A stretch of DNA of 64,000 nucleotides from Amycolatopsis rifamycinica (GTDB lineage Bacteria > Actinomycetota > Actinomycetes > Mycobacteriales > Pseudonocardiaceae), in assembly GCF_000695625.1 (NCBI RefSeq), contig NZ_JMQI01000068.1, positions 203,623-267,622 on the forward strand. Reading direction: 5' to 3'. The notes beneath the pieces are model-generated. The model was given only the letters and a program-made list of their open reading frames with translations. It had not been told where the DNA came from and ran no database searches. This document shows, piece by piece, positions 50,681 through 59,971 of the stretch. Both the position numbers and the translations under genes were made by a program. Numbering within the stretch: position 1 is the first letter of the stretch; every line of letters begins with the position of its first letter.

Positions 50681-51241
50681 TCAACGATTTCGACAGTCTC
50701 GGGATGCGGCCCGGAGCCGGGCGAACTCGGCCGCCAGCCCGGCCGGCGTCCAGTGCGCGTTGAGCCCGCTCGGGTTCGGCAGCACCCACACGCGGGTGTC
50801 GCCGATCCGGTGGTCCTGCGGGCCGACCTGCGCTTTCGGGAAGCCGAAGGCGGTCCGGTAGGCGGTGATCCCGACGACGGCCAGCCACCGCGGCCGGTAC
50901 TCGAGCACCTTCGCGGTGAGGATCCGCCCGCCTTCGCGGAATTCGTCGCCGGTGAGTTCGTCGGCGCGGGCCGTCGTCCGGGCGACGACGTTCGTGATGC
51001 CGAGGTGGAGGTCGAGCAGTTTGTCCTGCTCATCGGGGGTGTAGCGCCGCGGGGTGAAGCCGCCGTTGTGGAGCGCGGGCCAGAAGCGGTTGCCGGGGCG
51101 GGCGAAGTGCTGTCCGAGGGCGCCGGAGTAGAGGCCGGGGTTGATGCCGCAGAAGAGGACGTCGAGGCCGGGGGCGATGACGTCGGGGATCGTGGCGTTG
51201 TATGCCGCGGCCAGCTGGTCCTTGGTGGGTCGGGTGCTCAC
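50681..51241 (-). CDS. mug: G:T/U mismatch-specific DNA glycosylase (Mug family)
   Basis: 186 residues from GTG. Active-site motif FCGINPGLYSGALGQHFARPGNRFW (Asn34) and the minor-groove loop LPNPSGLNAHW mark Mug/TDG uracil-DNA glycosylases. Removes U or T opposite G during base-excision repair. Length is normal. It diverges from a methyltransferase gene 27 bp away. Confidence 0.9.
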   Translation of the reverse strand: MSTRPTKDQLAAAYNATIPDVIAPGLDVLFCGINPGLYSGALGQHFARPGNRFWPALHNGGFTPRRYTPDEQDKLLDLHLGITNVVARTTARADELTGDEFREGGRILTAKVLEYRPRWLAVVGITAYRTAFGFPKAQVGPQDHRIGDTRVWVLPNPSGLNAHWTPAGLAAEFARLRAASRDCRNR

Positions 51242-51268
51242 CCGTCCAGTTTCCGGCACGCTCGGGGG

Positions 51269-51913
51269 ATGGAGGTCACCGCGGACGGCTCGCCCGTCGA
51301 CGTCTACCTGCTGCTGCCGCCGAACGGTGAGGCGGAGATCGTGCACGCGGCGGTCCCGCCGGACGCGTCGATCCTCGAACTCGGCAGCGGGGCCGGCCGG
51401 GTCACGCACCGGCTGATCGAGCTCGGGCACGAGGTCGTCGCCGTCGACGACTCGCCGTCCATGCTCGGGCACGTCCGCGCCGAGACCGTCTGCGCCCGCA
51501 TCGGCGACCTGCGGCTCGGCCGCGAGTTCGACGTCGTCCTGCTCGCGAGCCACCTCGTCAACACCGAGCGGGACGCGGACCGGCTGGCGATGCTCGCGGC
51601 CGCGCGGCGGCACCTCGCGCCGGGCGGGCAGCTCGTCGTCGAGTGGCATCCGCCCGCGTGGTTCGACACTGTCGAATCCGGTCAGGGCGGCCGGCTCGGC
51701 GAGGTCGAGATCGAGCTGGCCGACGTGGTCCGCGACGGCGACCTGCTGTCGGCGACGGTCCGCTACGCGGCGCGCGGCCGGCAGTGGCACCAGGAGTTCA
51801 CCTGCCGCCGCCTCGACCTCGACGACCTGCTGACCTCGGCCGATCTGACCTTCGGCGGCTGGCTGTCCGCCGACCGGACCTGGTTCGCCGCCCGGCCCCG
51901 TCGCAGGGGGTAG
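51269..51913 (+). CDS. Class I SAM-dependent methyltransferase
   Basis: 214 residues. SAM motif I ILELGSGAGRVTHRLIELGHEVVAVDDSPSML, motif II region FDVVLLASHLVN, motif III LAPGGQLVVEWHPP. The C-terminal part has an antiparallel beta segment (VRYAARGRQWHQEFTCRRLD). Substrate unknown. CACGCT lies 6 nt before the ATG, so leaderless. Confidence 0.82.
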   Translation: MEVTADGSPVDVYLLLPPNGEAEIVHAAVPPDASILELGSGAGRVTHRLIELGHEVVAVDDSPSMLGHVRAETVCARIGDLRLGREFDVVLLASHLVNTERDADRLAMLAAARRHLAPGGQLVVEWHPPAWFDTVESGQGGRLGEVEIELADVVRDGDLLSATVRYAARGRQWHQEFTCRRLDLDDLLTSADLTFGGWLSADRTWFAARPRRRG

Positions 51914-51978
51914 CGGATTCGGTACCGACCTGCGTAACCTGTGTGATCTCCCGCACAGCGCCGTACCGAGGAGGATTC

Positions 51979-52155
51979 GTGCAGCTTCCGATCGTCCTCG
52001 GGCTGGTCGCGCTCGTCCTGGCCGTCGCCGCGCTCGTCGTCGTCCTGGAGGATCGGCGGGCCGCCAAGCGAGCCGCGCTGCAGCGGAAAGCCCGGTTAGC
52101 GCGCCTCGGCGAGGTGGACCCGCTCGCGCCGGGCCGGCTGCACGTCGACCGGTGA
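51979..52155 (+). CDS. Small single-pass membrane protein (58 aa)
   Basis: Begins GTG with a strong GAGGAGG 4-5 nt upstream. One transmembrane helix (LPIVLGLVALVLAVAALVVVLE) is followed by a basic stretch RRAAKRAALQRKARLARLG. Not recognised. The last 60 bp run antisense over the end of the VanZ gene, so one of the two ends may be less constrained. Confidence 0.6.
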   Translation: MQLPIVLGLVALVLAVAALVVVLEDRRAAKRAALQRKARLARLGEVDPLAPGRLHVDR

Positions 52156-52722
52156 ACGCCGGAGCGTCAGCAGCAGCGCGCCGAACACCCAGCCGGCCAC
52201 CGCGCCGAGCGTGTTGTTCATGAGGTCGTCGACGTCGAAGATGCGGTAGACGTGCGGTGCCGTGCCGAAGTTCGCCGTGAGCTGCGTGACCTCGATGAGC
52301 AGTGACGCCGTGAAGCCGATCAGCGCGGTGCCGGTCAGGCCGCGGCGCCAGAGGATCCGGGCGAACACCCCGAGCGGCACGAACAGCAGGACGTTCAGGC
52401 ACGCCTGCTGGAACGTCTGCGTCAGGAACCAGGCGCCGCCGTGCTTGAGCAGCTCGGTGTGGATGTCGGCGATCCACTGGAACGGGTGCAGCTGCACGGT
52501 CTGGGCGAGCCGGCGGGTGCCGGGGCCCGGCAGCGGCAGGAAGACGACCGCGAGCGTCATGCACCCGTAGAGCAGCACCGCCGCGGTGGTGGCGACGCCG
52601 CGCGGCCGCAGGCCGCCGTACCGGGCGAGCTGGGTGATCAGCTGCGGCACCAGCACGACGGCCCACAGGGCGAGGAAGGCGATGAAGCCGTGCTGGAGGG
52701 CCGTGAGCTGTGCGTTCGTCAT
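52096..52722 (-). CDS. VanZ family membrane protein
   Basis: 208 residues with about five transmembrane helices and the VanZ core NVLLFVPLGVFARILWRRG, ALIGFTASLLIEVTQLTANFGTAPHVYRIFDVDDLMNNTLGAVAGW. VanZ confers low-level teicoplanin resistance in enterococci; chromosomal actinobacterial members have unknown roles. TAGCGT lies 7 nt before the ATG. Confidence 0.85.
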   Translation of the reverse strand: MTNAQLTALQHGFIAFLALWAVVLVPQLITQLARYGGLRPRGVATTAAVLLYGCMTLAVVFLPLPGPGTRRLAQTVQLHPFQWIADIHTELLKHGGAWFLTQTFQQACLNVLLFVPLGVFARILWRRGLTGTALIGFTASLLIEVTQLTANFGTAPHVYRIFDVDDLMNNTLGAVAGWVFGALLLTLRRSPVDVQPARRERVHLAEAR

Positions 52723-52931
52723 GCCACCGACGCTATGGATCTTGCCCCGGGGGCCGCTTCGGTCGATGAGCCCGACGTCCTCGGCCACTCGGCCGACCCG
52801 CGCGCGGCCGATCGGCGGGTTACGGGTGATCGATGTCATGCCGGCGTAACCGGATGCTGCTTGCGCCGATACGGGAATGCGCACGACGCTCGGCACGTCG
52901 CACTCTTTCGCAGGCAACGAAAGGAACGCTC

Positions 52932-54011
52932 ATGGCACCGGTCCGGGTCGGCATCGTCGGGCTCAGCGCGAACGGCGGCTGGGCCGCGACCGCGCACGTG
53001 CCCGCGCTGGCCGCGGTGGACGGCTACGAACTCCGCGCGCTCGCCGGCAGCAACGCCGAGTCGGCGCGGGTGGCCGGGGAGAAGTACGGCGTGCCGCTGA
53101 CCTTCGGCGACGCCGGGGAACTGGCCCGGCACCCGGAGGTCGACCTCGTGGTGGTCGCCGTGAAGGTGCCGCAGCACCGGGCGCTCATCGAGCCCGCCCT
53201 GGCCGCCGGCAAGCAGGTGCTGAGCGAGTGGCCGCTGGGCGTCAGCCTGGCCGAGACCGAGGCGCTGGCCGAAGCCGCGCGGGACAAGACGACCGCGGTC
53301 GGCCTGCAGGGGCGGTCGGCGCCGGCGTTGCGCTACCTGCGGGACCTCATCAAGGACGGCTACGTCGGCCGCGTGCTTTCGACGTCGCTCATCGCTTCGG
53401 GCGCGAACTGGGGCCCTTCGGTGCGGGCCGGCCGCGACTACCAGCTCCACCCCGCGGGCGGGGCGACGATGCTGACCATCCCCTTCGCGCACACCGTCGA
53501 CACCCTCGCCATGGTCCTCGGCGGCTTCGCCGAGCTGTCGGCGACGATGGCGACCGTCCGGCCGCGCGTGCGTGACGAGGTCACCGGCGAGTCCGTCGAG
53601 ATGACCGCGCCCGACCAGATCGCCGTCACCGGCGTGCTGAGCGGGGGCGCCGTCGCGTCGCTGCACCTGCGCGGCGGGACGTCCCCGGCCACGAACTTCC
53701 ACTGGGAGATCAACGGCACCGAGGGCACGCTGGTCGTCGAGGCCGCGGACCCCCTGTTCTGGATCGCGAAGCTGACGCTGCGCGGCAGCCGGACCGGCAC
53801 GCTCGAAAAGCTCACCGTGCCCGCGCGGTACGAGCTGCCGCAGCTGGCCGGCCGCAGCGCCGAGCCGTCGTACAACGTCGCGCACGCCTACGCCCGGCAC
53901 CTCAAGGGCGACCTGCCGGACTTCGCGCACGCCCTGCGCGTGCACCGGGTGCTCGACGCCGTGCAGCGGTCGGCCGACTCCGGGACCCGGGTCGAACCGG
54001 ACGCAAAGTAA
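52932..54011 (+). CDS. Gfo/Idh/MocA family NAD(P)-dependent oxidoreductase
   Basis: 359 residues. N-terminal Rossmann fold (VRVGIVGLSANGGWAATAHVPALAAV), the EKP-like motif region here KQVLSEWPLG (Glu and Trp-Pro instead of Lys-Pro), and a C-terminal alpha/beta domain (WEINGTEGTLVVEA). The missing Lys in EKP is a deviation from the usual active site and is shared by a GalX-like subset. Substrate probably a sugar or inositol. AAAGGAACG precedes the ATG. Confidence 0.82.
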   Translation: MAPVRVGIVGLSANGGWAATAHVPALAAVDGYELRALAGSNAESARVAGEKYGVPLTFGDAGELARHPEVDLVVVAVKVPQHRALIEPALAAGKQVLSEWPLGVSLAETEALAEAARDKTTAVGLQGRSAPALRYLRDLIKDGYVGRVLSTSLIASGANWGPSVRAGRDYQLHPAGGATMLTIPFAHTVDTLAMVLGGFAELSATMATVRPRVRDEVTGESVEMTAPDQIAVTGVLSGGAVASLHLRGGTSPATNFHWEINGTEGTLVVEAADPLFWIAKLTLRGSRTGTLEKLTVPARYELPQLAGRSAEPSYNVAHAYARHLKGDLPDFAHALRVHRVLDAVQRSADSGTRVEPDAK

Positions 54012-54020
54012 CTGTTACTT
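54006..54020. promoter_or_regulatory. 15-bp palindrome upstream of the alpha/beta hydrolase
   Basis: AAGTAAC-T-GTTACTT overlaps the stop codon (54009-54011) of the preceding oxidoreductase and lies 30 nt before the hydrolase start. Potential operator. Confidence 0.5.
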
Positions 54021-54049
54021 CAGGTTGCAGATTCCGCTACCCTCGGGTC

Positions 54050-54829
54050 ATGGACGAGGTGGTCTACGACCGGGCGGGCCGCGGGGAGCCGCTCGTGCTG
54101 ATCCACGGCATCGGCCACCGCCGTCAGGCGTGGGCGCCGGTGTTCCCGCTGCTCACGCCCCATCGCGACGTCATCGCCGTCGACCTGCCGGGCTTCGGCG
54201 AGTCGCCCGAGCCGTCCGGCGGGTACGGCATCGAGCCCGCGCTGGTGATGTTCAAGGAGCTCTTCACCGACCTCGGGCTCGGCCGGCCGCACGTCGCCGG
54301 CAACTCGCTCGGCGGCCTGCTCTCGCTGGCCCTCGGGCAGGCGGGCCTGGTCCGCAGCGTTACGGCGTTGTCGCCCGCCGGGCTGTGGAACCGCCGCCAG
54401 AAGATGTACGCGATCGCCACGCTCAAGGCCCACCGCGCCCTGGCGCAGCGCACGCCGCCGCACGTCGTGCGCCGCATCGCCGCGACGGCGTCCGGACGTC
54501 GGGCGTTGACCGGGATGATCGTCGGACGGCCCGAGCTGCAGACGCCGGACGCCGTCGTCGAGGACGCCCGCGCGCTCGCCACCGCGCCGGGCTTCGAGCC
54601 CACCGCCGCCCAGTCCCGCGGCGACTTCCGGTTCACCGGGCCGGTCACCGGCGTCCCGGTGACCATCGCCTGGGCCGGGCGTGATCGGATCCTCGCCCGG
54701 CCGCGTGTCGCCGACCTGCGGAAAGTCGCGCCGGACGGGGTGTTCCGGCTGCTGCCGGGCTGCGGGCACGTGCCGATGAACGACGACCCGGACCTCGTCG
54801 CGCGGGTGCTGCTCGAGGGAAGCCGTTAG
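54050..54829 (+). CDS. Alpha/beta fold hydrolase
   Basis: 259 residues. Oxyanion HGIGH, nucleophile elbow GNSLGG (Ser near 86), Asp in WAGRDRIL and His in GCGHVPMNDDP make a complete triad. Substrate unknown; similar to small esterases and C-C hydrolases. TACCCT lies 6 nt before the ATG (leaderless), and a palindrome is just upstream. Confidence 0.84.
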   Translation: MDEVVYDRAGRGEPLVLIHGIGHRRQAWAPVFPLLTPHRDVIAVDLPGFGESPEPSGGYGIEPALVMFKELFTDLGLGRPHVAGNSLGGLLSLALGQAGLVRSVTALSPAGLWNRRQKMYAIATLKAHRALAQRTPPHVVRRIAATASGRRALTGMIVGRPELQTPDAVVEDARALATAPGFEPTAAQSRGDFRFTGPVTGVPVTIAWAGRDRILARPRVADLRKVAPDGVFRLLPGCGHVPMNDDPDLVARVLLEGSR

Positions 54830-54943
54830 GTGACATTCGCTTTACGTCCGTCTTTTGACCCTGGTAGGTGACTGCTTCGCGAGGCAGAATCCTCCGCCGT
54901 GCGCCCGTTCGGGGACCTTGGGCGCGAATCGGAGGAACAACTC

Positions 54944-56635
54944 ATGAGGCTTTCGACCCGGCTCGCGGTGTTCGCCGCGGCCGCGCTGGCGACCACGGCG
55001 GTGACCACCGCACCCGCGTCCGCGGGCCAGCGCCCGGACCCCACCACCGACGTCCGGATCATCGGGTTCAACGACCTGCACGGCAACCTGGAGCCGCCGT
55101 CCGGCTCCAGCGGGCGCGTGGTGCAGTCGGACGGGACCACTGTGGACGCGGGTGGGGCCGCCTACCTGGCCACGCACGTGAAGCAGCTGCGGGCGCAGGT
55201 GGCCAGCTCGTTCGTCGTGTCCGCCGGTGACAACATCGGCGCGTCGCCGGTGATCTCGGCGCTGTTCCACGACGAGCCGACCATCGACTTCCTGAACATG
55301 CTCGGTGTCAGCACGTCCGTCGTCGGCAACCACGAGTTCGACGAGGGCTACCAGGAACTGCGGCGCATGCAGTTCGGCGGCTGCCACCCGACCGACGGTT
55401 GCCAGTTCGAGAACACCTTCAAGGGTGCGAACTTCCCGTTCATCGGGTCCAATGTGTACTTCACCAACGGCCTGCCCGCGCTGTTGCCGTTCACCGTCAA
55501 GTTCGAGGGTGGCGTGCCGATCGGCGTCATCGGCGCCACGCTGAAGGACCTGCCCACGGTCGTCACGCCCGAGGCCATCAAGGGCCTGAAGTTCGGCGAC
55601 GAGGTCGAGGCGATCAACCGGACCGCGAACCTGCTCGACCACTTCGGCGTCAAGGCGCAGGTCGTGCTGCTGCACCAGGGCGACGGCACCGAGGTCGAAG
55701 GCCCGAACGACTGCAAGCTGCGGCCCGGCCCCGCCGCGGCGATCGCGGCCGCGGTGACGCCGAAGGTCGACGCCTTCTTCACCGGGCACAGCCACCAGCA
55801 GTACAACTGCGTGATCAACGACCCGGCGGGCCAGCCGCGGCCGGTCATCCAGGGTTCGTCGTTCGGCAGGCTGCTGTCAGTGGTCGACCTGAAGATCAGC
55901 CGCAAGACGCGGGACGTCGTGCGCGCGCAGACCAAGGCGTTCAACGAGATCGTCACCCGCACGGTCACCCCGGACCCGGCCGTGACCGCGCTGATCGCCG
56001 ACGCCAAGACCAAGTCCGCGCCGATCGCGAACAGGCAGGTCGGCACGATCACGGCGGACCTGCCGGCGGCGGGCAACGCGGCCGGTGAGTCGTCGCTCGG
56101 CGACGTCATCGCCGACGCGCAGCTCGCGGGCACGCAGAGCAACAACGCGGTCGTCGCGATGACCAACCCGGGCGGCATCCGCGCCGACCTGACGTACAAG
56201 TCCTCGGCGAACGGCGAGGGCGACGGCGTGGTGACCTACGGCGAGGCGTTCACCGTCCAGCCGTTCGCGAACATCATGCAGACGATCACGCTGACCGGCG
56301 CGAACCTGAAAAACGTGTTGGAGCAGCAGTGGCAGGGCACGGTGACGCGCTTCCTGCAGATCTCCAGCTCGCTGCACTACAGCTACTCGGCGTCCGCGCC
56401 GCAGGGCTCGCGGGTCTCGGCCATCACGATCAACGGCACGCCGGTCGACCCGGCGGCGTCGTACCGCGTGTCGGTGAACAACTTCCTCGCCGCCGGCGGG
56501 GACGGCTTCACCGAGTTCACCAAGGGCACCAACCTCTCCGGTGGCCCGGTGGACCTCGACGCGCTGATCGCCTACCTGGGCGCGCACCCGAACCTGGCCC
56601 CGCCCGCGGCGGACCGGATCACCCGGCTGCCGTAG
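54944..56635 (+). CDS. Secreted 5'-nucleotidase / UshA-like metallophosphatase
   Basis: 563 residues. Sec signal peptide 1-27 (ASA-GQ). Metallophosphatase domain with GFNDLHGNLEP, SAGDNIGASP, VVGNHEFDEG, LLHQGDG and FTGHSHQQYNC metal ligands; C-terminal 5'-nucleotidase domain with NPGGIRADL and LAAGGDGFTEF substrate residues. Hydrolyses extracellular nucleotides to release phosphate and nucleosides. GGAGG precedes the ATG. Confidence 0.92.
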   Translation: MRLSTRLAVFAAAALATTAVTTAPASAGQRPDPTTDVRIIGFNDLHGNLEPPSGSSGRVVQSDGTTVDAGGAAYLATHVKQLRAQVASSFVVSAGDNIGASPVISALFHDEPTIDFLNMLGVSTSVVGNHEFDEGYQELRRMQFGGCHPTDGCQFENTFKGANFPFIGSNVYFTNGLPALLPFTVKFEGGVPIGVIGATLKDLPTVVTPEAIKGLKFGDEVEAINRTANLLDHFGVKAQVVLLHQGDGTEVEGPNDCKLRPGPAAAIAAAVTPKVDAFFTGHSHQQYNCVINDPAGQPRPVIQGSSFGRLLSVVDLKISRKTRDVVRAQTKAFNEIVTRTVTPDPAVTALIADAKTKSAPIANRQVGTITADLPAAGNAAGESSLGDVIADAQLAGTQSNNAVVAMTNPGGIRADLTYKSSANGEGDGVVTYGEAFTVQPFANIMQTITLTGANLKNVLEQQWQGTVTRFLQISSSLHYSYSASAPQGSRVSAITINGTPVDPAASYRVSVNNFLAAGGDGFTEFTKGTNLSGGPVDLDALIAYLGAHPNLAPPAADRITRLP

Positions 56636-56673
56636 GTCCGGTTTCTCCAAGACACCGGGTCGACAATGGACCC

Positions 56674-57000
56674 ATGACGACCTGGGAAGACGTCGTGCGC
56701 CTCGCCTCGGAATTGCCCGAGGTGGAGGCGTCGACGTGGTACCGCACGCCCGCGCTGAAGGTGGCGGGCAAGGGGTTCGCGCGGTTGCGCACCGAGGCCG
56801 AGGGTGGCCTGGTGGTGCTGTGCGGCCACGACGAGAAGGCCGCGTTGCTGGATTCCGGCGACGCGGCCTTCTTCACGACCCCGCACTACGACGGGCACGG
56901 CATGGTCATCGTCGACCTGGACCGCGTGGACGTCGATCAGCTGCGTGAGCTGCTCGAAGAGGCTTGGCGGTTGCGGGCGCCACGCCGGCTGCTCACGTGA
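56674..57000 (+). CDS. MmcQ/YjbR family protein
   Basis: 108 residues; TTWEDVVRLASELPEVEASTWYRTPALKVAGKGFARLR is the classical YjbR beginning, with the fold of a DNA-binding domain. Role unknown. GACAAT lies 6 nt before the ATG (leaderless). Overlaps the convergent GNAT gene by 8 bp. Confidence 0.84.
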   Translation: MTTWEDVVRLASELPEVEASTWYRTPALKVAGKGFARLRTEAEGGLVVLCGHDEKAALLDSGDAAFFTTPHYDGHGMVIVDLDRVDVDQLRELLEEAWRLRAPRRLLT

Positions 57001-57520
57001 GCTCGCCCTTCAGCATGCTCATCAGGATCATGTCGTGGCGGCGGCCGCCTTCGCCGACGAAGGCCTCGCGGTGCCGGCCGTCCTCGGAGAAGCCGACCTT
57101 CCGGTAGACGTGCCGGGCGCGCTCGTTCCCGGCGACCACCCAGAGGGTGATCATGTGCAGGCGCATGGCGTCGAAGCCGTAGCGGCACATCACGCGCATG
57201 GCGTCGGTTCCGTAGCCGCCGCCGCGGTACTCGGCGTCGCCGATGTAGATGTCCAGTTCGGCGTTGCCGACCCGGGGGTCGGCGTCCCGCAGGTCGACGA
57301 TGCCGATCAACTCGCCTTCGGCCTTCGTCTCGATGCCGAGGACGACCAGCTCGTAGTTGTTGACCGGGCGTTCCTCGCAGCGCTTGCGGATCTGCGCGCG
57401 CGACCGCGGGTAGTCGTTGACCATCCACCGGCCGACCTCGGGGTCGTGCACCCAGCCGTAGATCTTGTCGGCGTCCTCCGGTTCGAGCGCGCGCAACCGG
57501 ACGAGTTCCCCCTCGAGCAT
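56993..57520 (-). CDS. GNAT acetyltransferase, RimJ/RimL-like
   Basis: 175 residues. LVRLRALEPEDADKIYGWVHDPEVGRW and the acetyl-CoA loop EYRGGGYGTDAMRVMCRYGF, then NERARHVYRKVGFSEDGRHREAF, match RimL-type protein or small-molecule N-acetyltransferases. It lies 2 nt after the nitroreductase-like gene in an operon, with GGGAG upstream of the ATG inside the previous stop region. Confidence 0.87.
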   Translation of the reverse strand: MLEGELVRLRALEPEDADKIYGWVHDPEVGRWMVNDYPRSRAQIRKRCEERPVNNYELVVLGIETKAEGELIGIVDLRDADPRVGNAELDIYIGDAEYRGGGYGTDAMRVMCRYGFDAMRLHMITLWVVAGNERARHVYRKVGFSEDGRHREAFVGEGGRRHDMILMSMLKGELT

Positions 57521-57522
57521 CG

Positions 57523-57900
57523 CTACTCCCGTTTCAACAGCAGAAAGTCGTTGACATCCAGCAGGCCGAGGAACTGCCGGATCGGCACCGGCATGGCCCG
57601 CCGCGCATCATCGTGCACGAGCTCGGCGCCGCGCACGCGAATTTCCTTCCGCCGGTAGACCAGGGCGCAGCCGCCGGCGGCCAGCACGTTCTTCACCCAG
57701 TCGGCGCCGGGCCCGTAGGTCAATGCGACGACGAAGCCGTCCTTCGTGCGGAAGACGTTGATCGGCGTGCGGAACTCGCGTCCGGACCTGCGTCCCTTGT
57801 GGACGACCATGGCGAAGCCGGGCGCCCAGCCGGCGACGTGCCTGAGCACCTGATTGGTCGCGACGCGGTTGAAGCGGGCGACACGTCTCGAGAGCACCAT
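57523..57900 (-). CDS. Deazaflavin (F420)-dependent nitroreductase family protein
   Basis: 125 residues. WAPGFAMVVHKGRRSGREFRTPINVFRTKDGFVVALTYGPGADWVKNVLAAGGCAL is the Ddn-like split beta-barrel signature: it binds F420 and reduces nitro or quinone substrates. Short N-terminal membrane-associating part (VLRHVAGWAPG). A -35/-10 pair at 57935-57907 leads to a leaderless ATG. Confidence 0.87.
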   Translation of the reverse strand: MVLSRRVARFNRVATNQVLRHVAGWAPGFAMVVHKGRRSGREFRTPINVFRTKDGFVVALTYGPGADWVKNVLAAGGCALVYRRKEIRVRGAELVHDDARRAMPVPIRQFLGLLDVNDFLLLKRE

Positions 57901-57906
57901 AGGCCC

Positions 57907-57935
57907 ATGATGATCCCGCCGGAGGCTGATATCAA
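57907..57935 (-). promoter_or_regulatory. Promoter of the nitroreductase-like/GNAT operon
   Basis: Minus strand TTGATA (57935-57930), 17-bp spacer, CATCAT (57912-57907), then 6 nt to the ATG. Confidence 0.6.
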
Positions 57936-58006
57936 CACCTGATGAATTAATCGATCGGGTGACCCCGGCTCCCGGTGCGAGGGGCTCCGATGGTGGGATA
58001 TGGCGC

Positions 58007-58657
58007 ATGTCGACCGCATGGCCGCTGCGCCAGGACCCGGAAGGGCCGGTCATCATCGCGCTGGCCCTGGTGAACGACCCCGACGCGCTGGGCTTCGTCG
58101 TCCTGGACGACGAGGACGACTGGTTCATCAGCGACGGCACCGAGCTGTCCGACGACGTGCTGGTCAACCGGGAGAGCTTCCGGAAGATGTCGCTGCGCGA
58201 GGCCGTCGAGCTGCTGCCGCAGCTGACCGCGCTGGCGGGCCTGCCGACCGGGATGGCCGCCGACTGGGACCCGGAGCGCCGCACGTGGCTGCTCTCGTCG
58301 GTGACCGGCTCGGACGACGAGGACGAGGACATCCGGCTGCTCACCCAGCGCCGCGCGGCCTGGGAGTACGAGGGCTCACCGGACGACGAAGCCCAGATCA
58401 GCACCGGCCTGACCGAGATCCCGACCGGCCCGGAGCAGCCGGTCCGCGCGGTCCGCCAGGTCGTCCGCGAGCAGGACGGCACCTGGCTGTTCGTCGGCTT
58501 CGAGGTCCCGGAGGCGGAGGACTTCGAGGTCGAGGGCCTGGAGCTGGAGCACGTGGCGAACCTGTACCCGGACGTCCGCACGGTGCTGAAGGCGGCGCCG
58601 GGCCAGGTGTACGACCGCGCGACGCCGGACTCGGAGTGGGAGCTCGTCGAGGGTTAG
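58007..58657 (+). CDS. Acidic hypothetical protein
   Basis: 216 residues, strongly acidic (DDEDDWF, GSDDEDED, PEAEDFEVEGLELEH), no signal peptide or membrane segment. It looks cytoplasmic, with alternating short strands (VIIALALVN, LGFVVLDDED, WLFVGFEV) that recall actinobacterial helper proteins of unknown role. Start ATG 58007; stop overlaps the P450 stop by 4 bp. Confidence 0.7.
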   Translation: MSTAWPLRQDPEGPVIIALALVNDPDALGFVVLDDEDDWFISDGTELSDDVLVNRESFRKMSLREAVELLPQLTALAGLPTGMAADWDPERRTWLLSSVTGSDDEDEDIRLLTQRRAAWEYEGSPDDEAQISTGLTEIPTGPEQPVRAVRQVVREQDGTWLFVGFEVPEAEDFEVEGLELEHVANLYPDVRTVLKAAPGQVYDRATPDSEWELVEG

Positions 58658-59853
58658 ACCTCGATTGGCAGGTGGAAGAGCCCGCGGGTGATCGGGCTCG
58701 GCCACCAGGTGAGTTCCTCCTCGGGAACGGCGAGCCGGGCTTCGGGCAGGCGGCGGAGCAGGGTCTCGAAGGCGACGTCGGCCTGCAGCCGGGCCAGCGC
58801 CGCGCCGATGCACAGGTGCGGCCCGGCGCCGAACGCGAGGTGCTTCCGTTCTCCGGCTCGCTGTCCCGGCCGGAAGGCGTCCGGGTCAGCGAACGCCGCG
58901 GGATCCCGGTTGGCGGCCAGCACGGAGACGAGGACGGGGTCGCCGGGGCGCATGAGCCGGCCGCCGATCTCGACGTCCTCGGTGGGGAACCGCCAGGTCG
59001 CGTTCTGCAGCGGCGCGTGCAGCCGGAGCGTCTCCTCGATGACGGCGGCGCGGTGAGCGGGGCCGGTCCGGGCCTTCGCCGCTTCGGCCGGGTGGGTCAG
59101 CAGGGTGAGCGCGCCGGTCGCGATCAGCCCGACCGTCGTCTCGTGGCCGCCGATGAGGATGAGGAAGGCCGTCGACGTGACCTCGTCCGCGGAGAGCTCG
59201 CCGGTGGCCTCCTGCGCGACGAGGTCGCTGATCAGGTCGGTGTCCCGCGTCGCCCGCTTGGCCTCGACGACCTCGGTGACCAGCCGTTCCAGGACGTCGG
59301 TCGCTTCGCGGACCTTGGCGTCGTCGGTGTCGTCGGCGGAGTCGATGACGAGTGACCACTCGTGGACGTCTTCGCGGTACCGCTCGGGCACCCCGAGCAG
59401 GTCGCAGATGATCGCGATCGGCAGCGGGTAGGCGAGGTCGGTGACGAGGTCGCCGCGCCCGCGCGCCTCGACGGCGTCGAGCAGCTCGTCGGTCACCTGC
59501 TGGGCCCGCTCACGCAGGTGCCGCATCCGGCGTGGGCCGAACGCGCCGGCGCAGGCGCGCCGCAACCTGGCGTGTTCGGGCGGATCGGTGTTGATCATGT
59601 TCGAGGCGAGCGACGGCCGGTGGTCGAGCGGCAGGCCCATGCCCGCGCGCCGCCACTCCTCATTGCCGGCGGAGGGGCTCTTGACCAGGGCGGGGTGGTT
59701 GAGCGCCGTCACGGCGTCGGCGTACCGCGTGATCAGCCAGGCCCAGGTGCCGGTGGGGAAGGCGAGCCGGTGCGGCGGTCGTTCGCGCAGCCAGGTGTAG
59801 GCGGGTGAGGGGTCGCGATCGAAGTCCGGGCCGAACAACGCGGGCTCTCCCAT
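58654..59853 (-). CDS. Cytochrome P450
   Basis: 399 residues. I-helix LILIGGHETT, ExxR motif in EETLRLH, heme loop FGAGPHLCIGAALAR with ligand Cys348. Standard bacterial class I P450 (CYP107/105-like), needing ferredoxin partners not encoded here. GGGTGAACGG is before ATG 59853. Substrate unknown; it is not in a visible biosynthetic cluster. Confidence 0.92.
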   Translation of the reverse strand: MGEPALFGPDFDRDPSPAYTWLRERPPHRLAFPTGTWAWLITRYADAVTALNHPALVKSPSAGNEEWRRAGMGLPLDHRPSLASNMINTDPPEHARLRRACAGAFGPRRMRHLRERAQQVTDELLDAVEARGRGDLVTDLAYPLPIAIICDLLGVPERYREDVHEWSLVIDSADDTDDAKVREATDVLERLVTEVVEAKRATRDTDLISDLVAQEATGELSADEVTSTAFLILIGGHETTVGLIATGALTLLTHPAEAAKARTGPAHRAAVIEETLRLHAPLQNATWRFPTEDVEIGGRLMRPGDPVLVSVLAANRDPAAFADPDAFRPGQRAGERKHLAFGAGPHLCIGAALARLQADVAFETLLRRLPEARLAVPEEELTWWPSPITRGLFHLPIEV

Positions 59854-59971
59854 CCGTTCACCCTGCCCGCCGGACTTTCTCCGCGGCAAGTGTCCCGGCG
59901 CGGCTTCGCCCGTTCGTCCTTACAGTGAAAGCCGGCGATCGGCGCCGGTCAGGATCTGTGAGGAGCCCCTC

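Noticed and set aside
58654..59853. P450 as part of a secondary-metabolite gene cluster
   Set aside because: Neighbours are an acidic hypothetical protein and a YCII/sigma pair; no synthase, ferredoxin or tailoring genes are adjacent.
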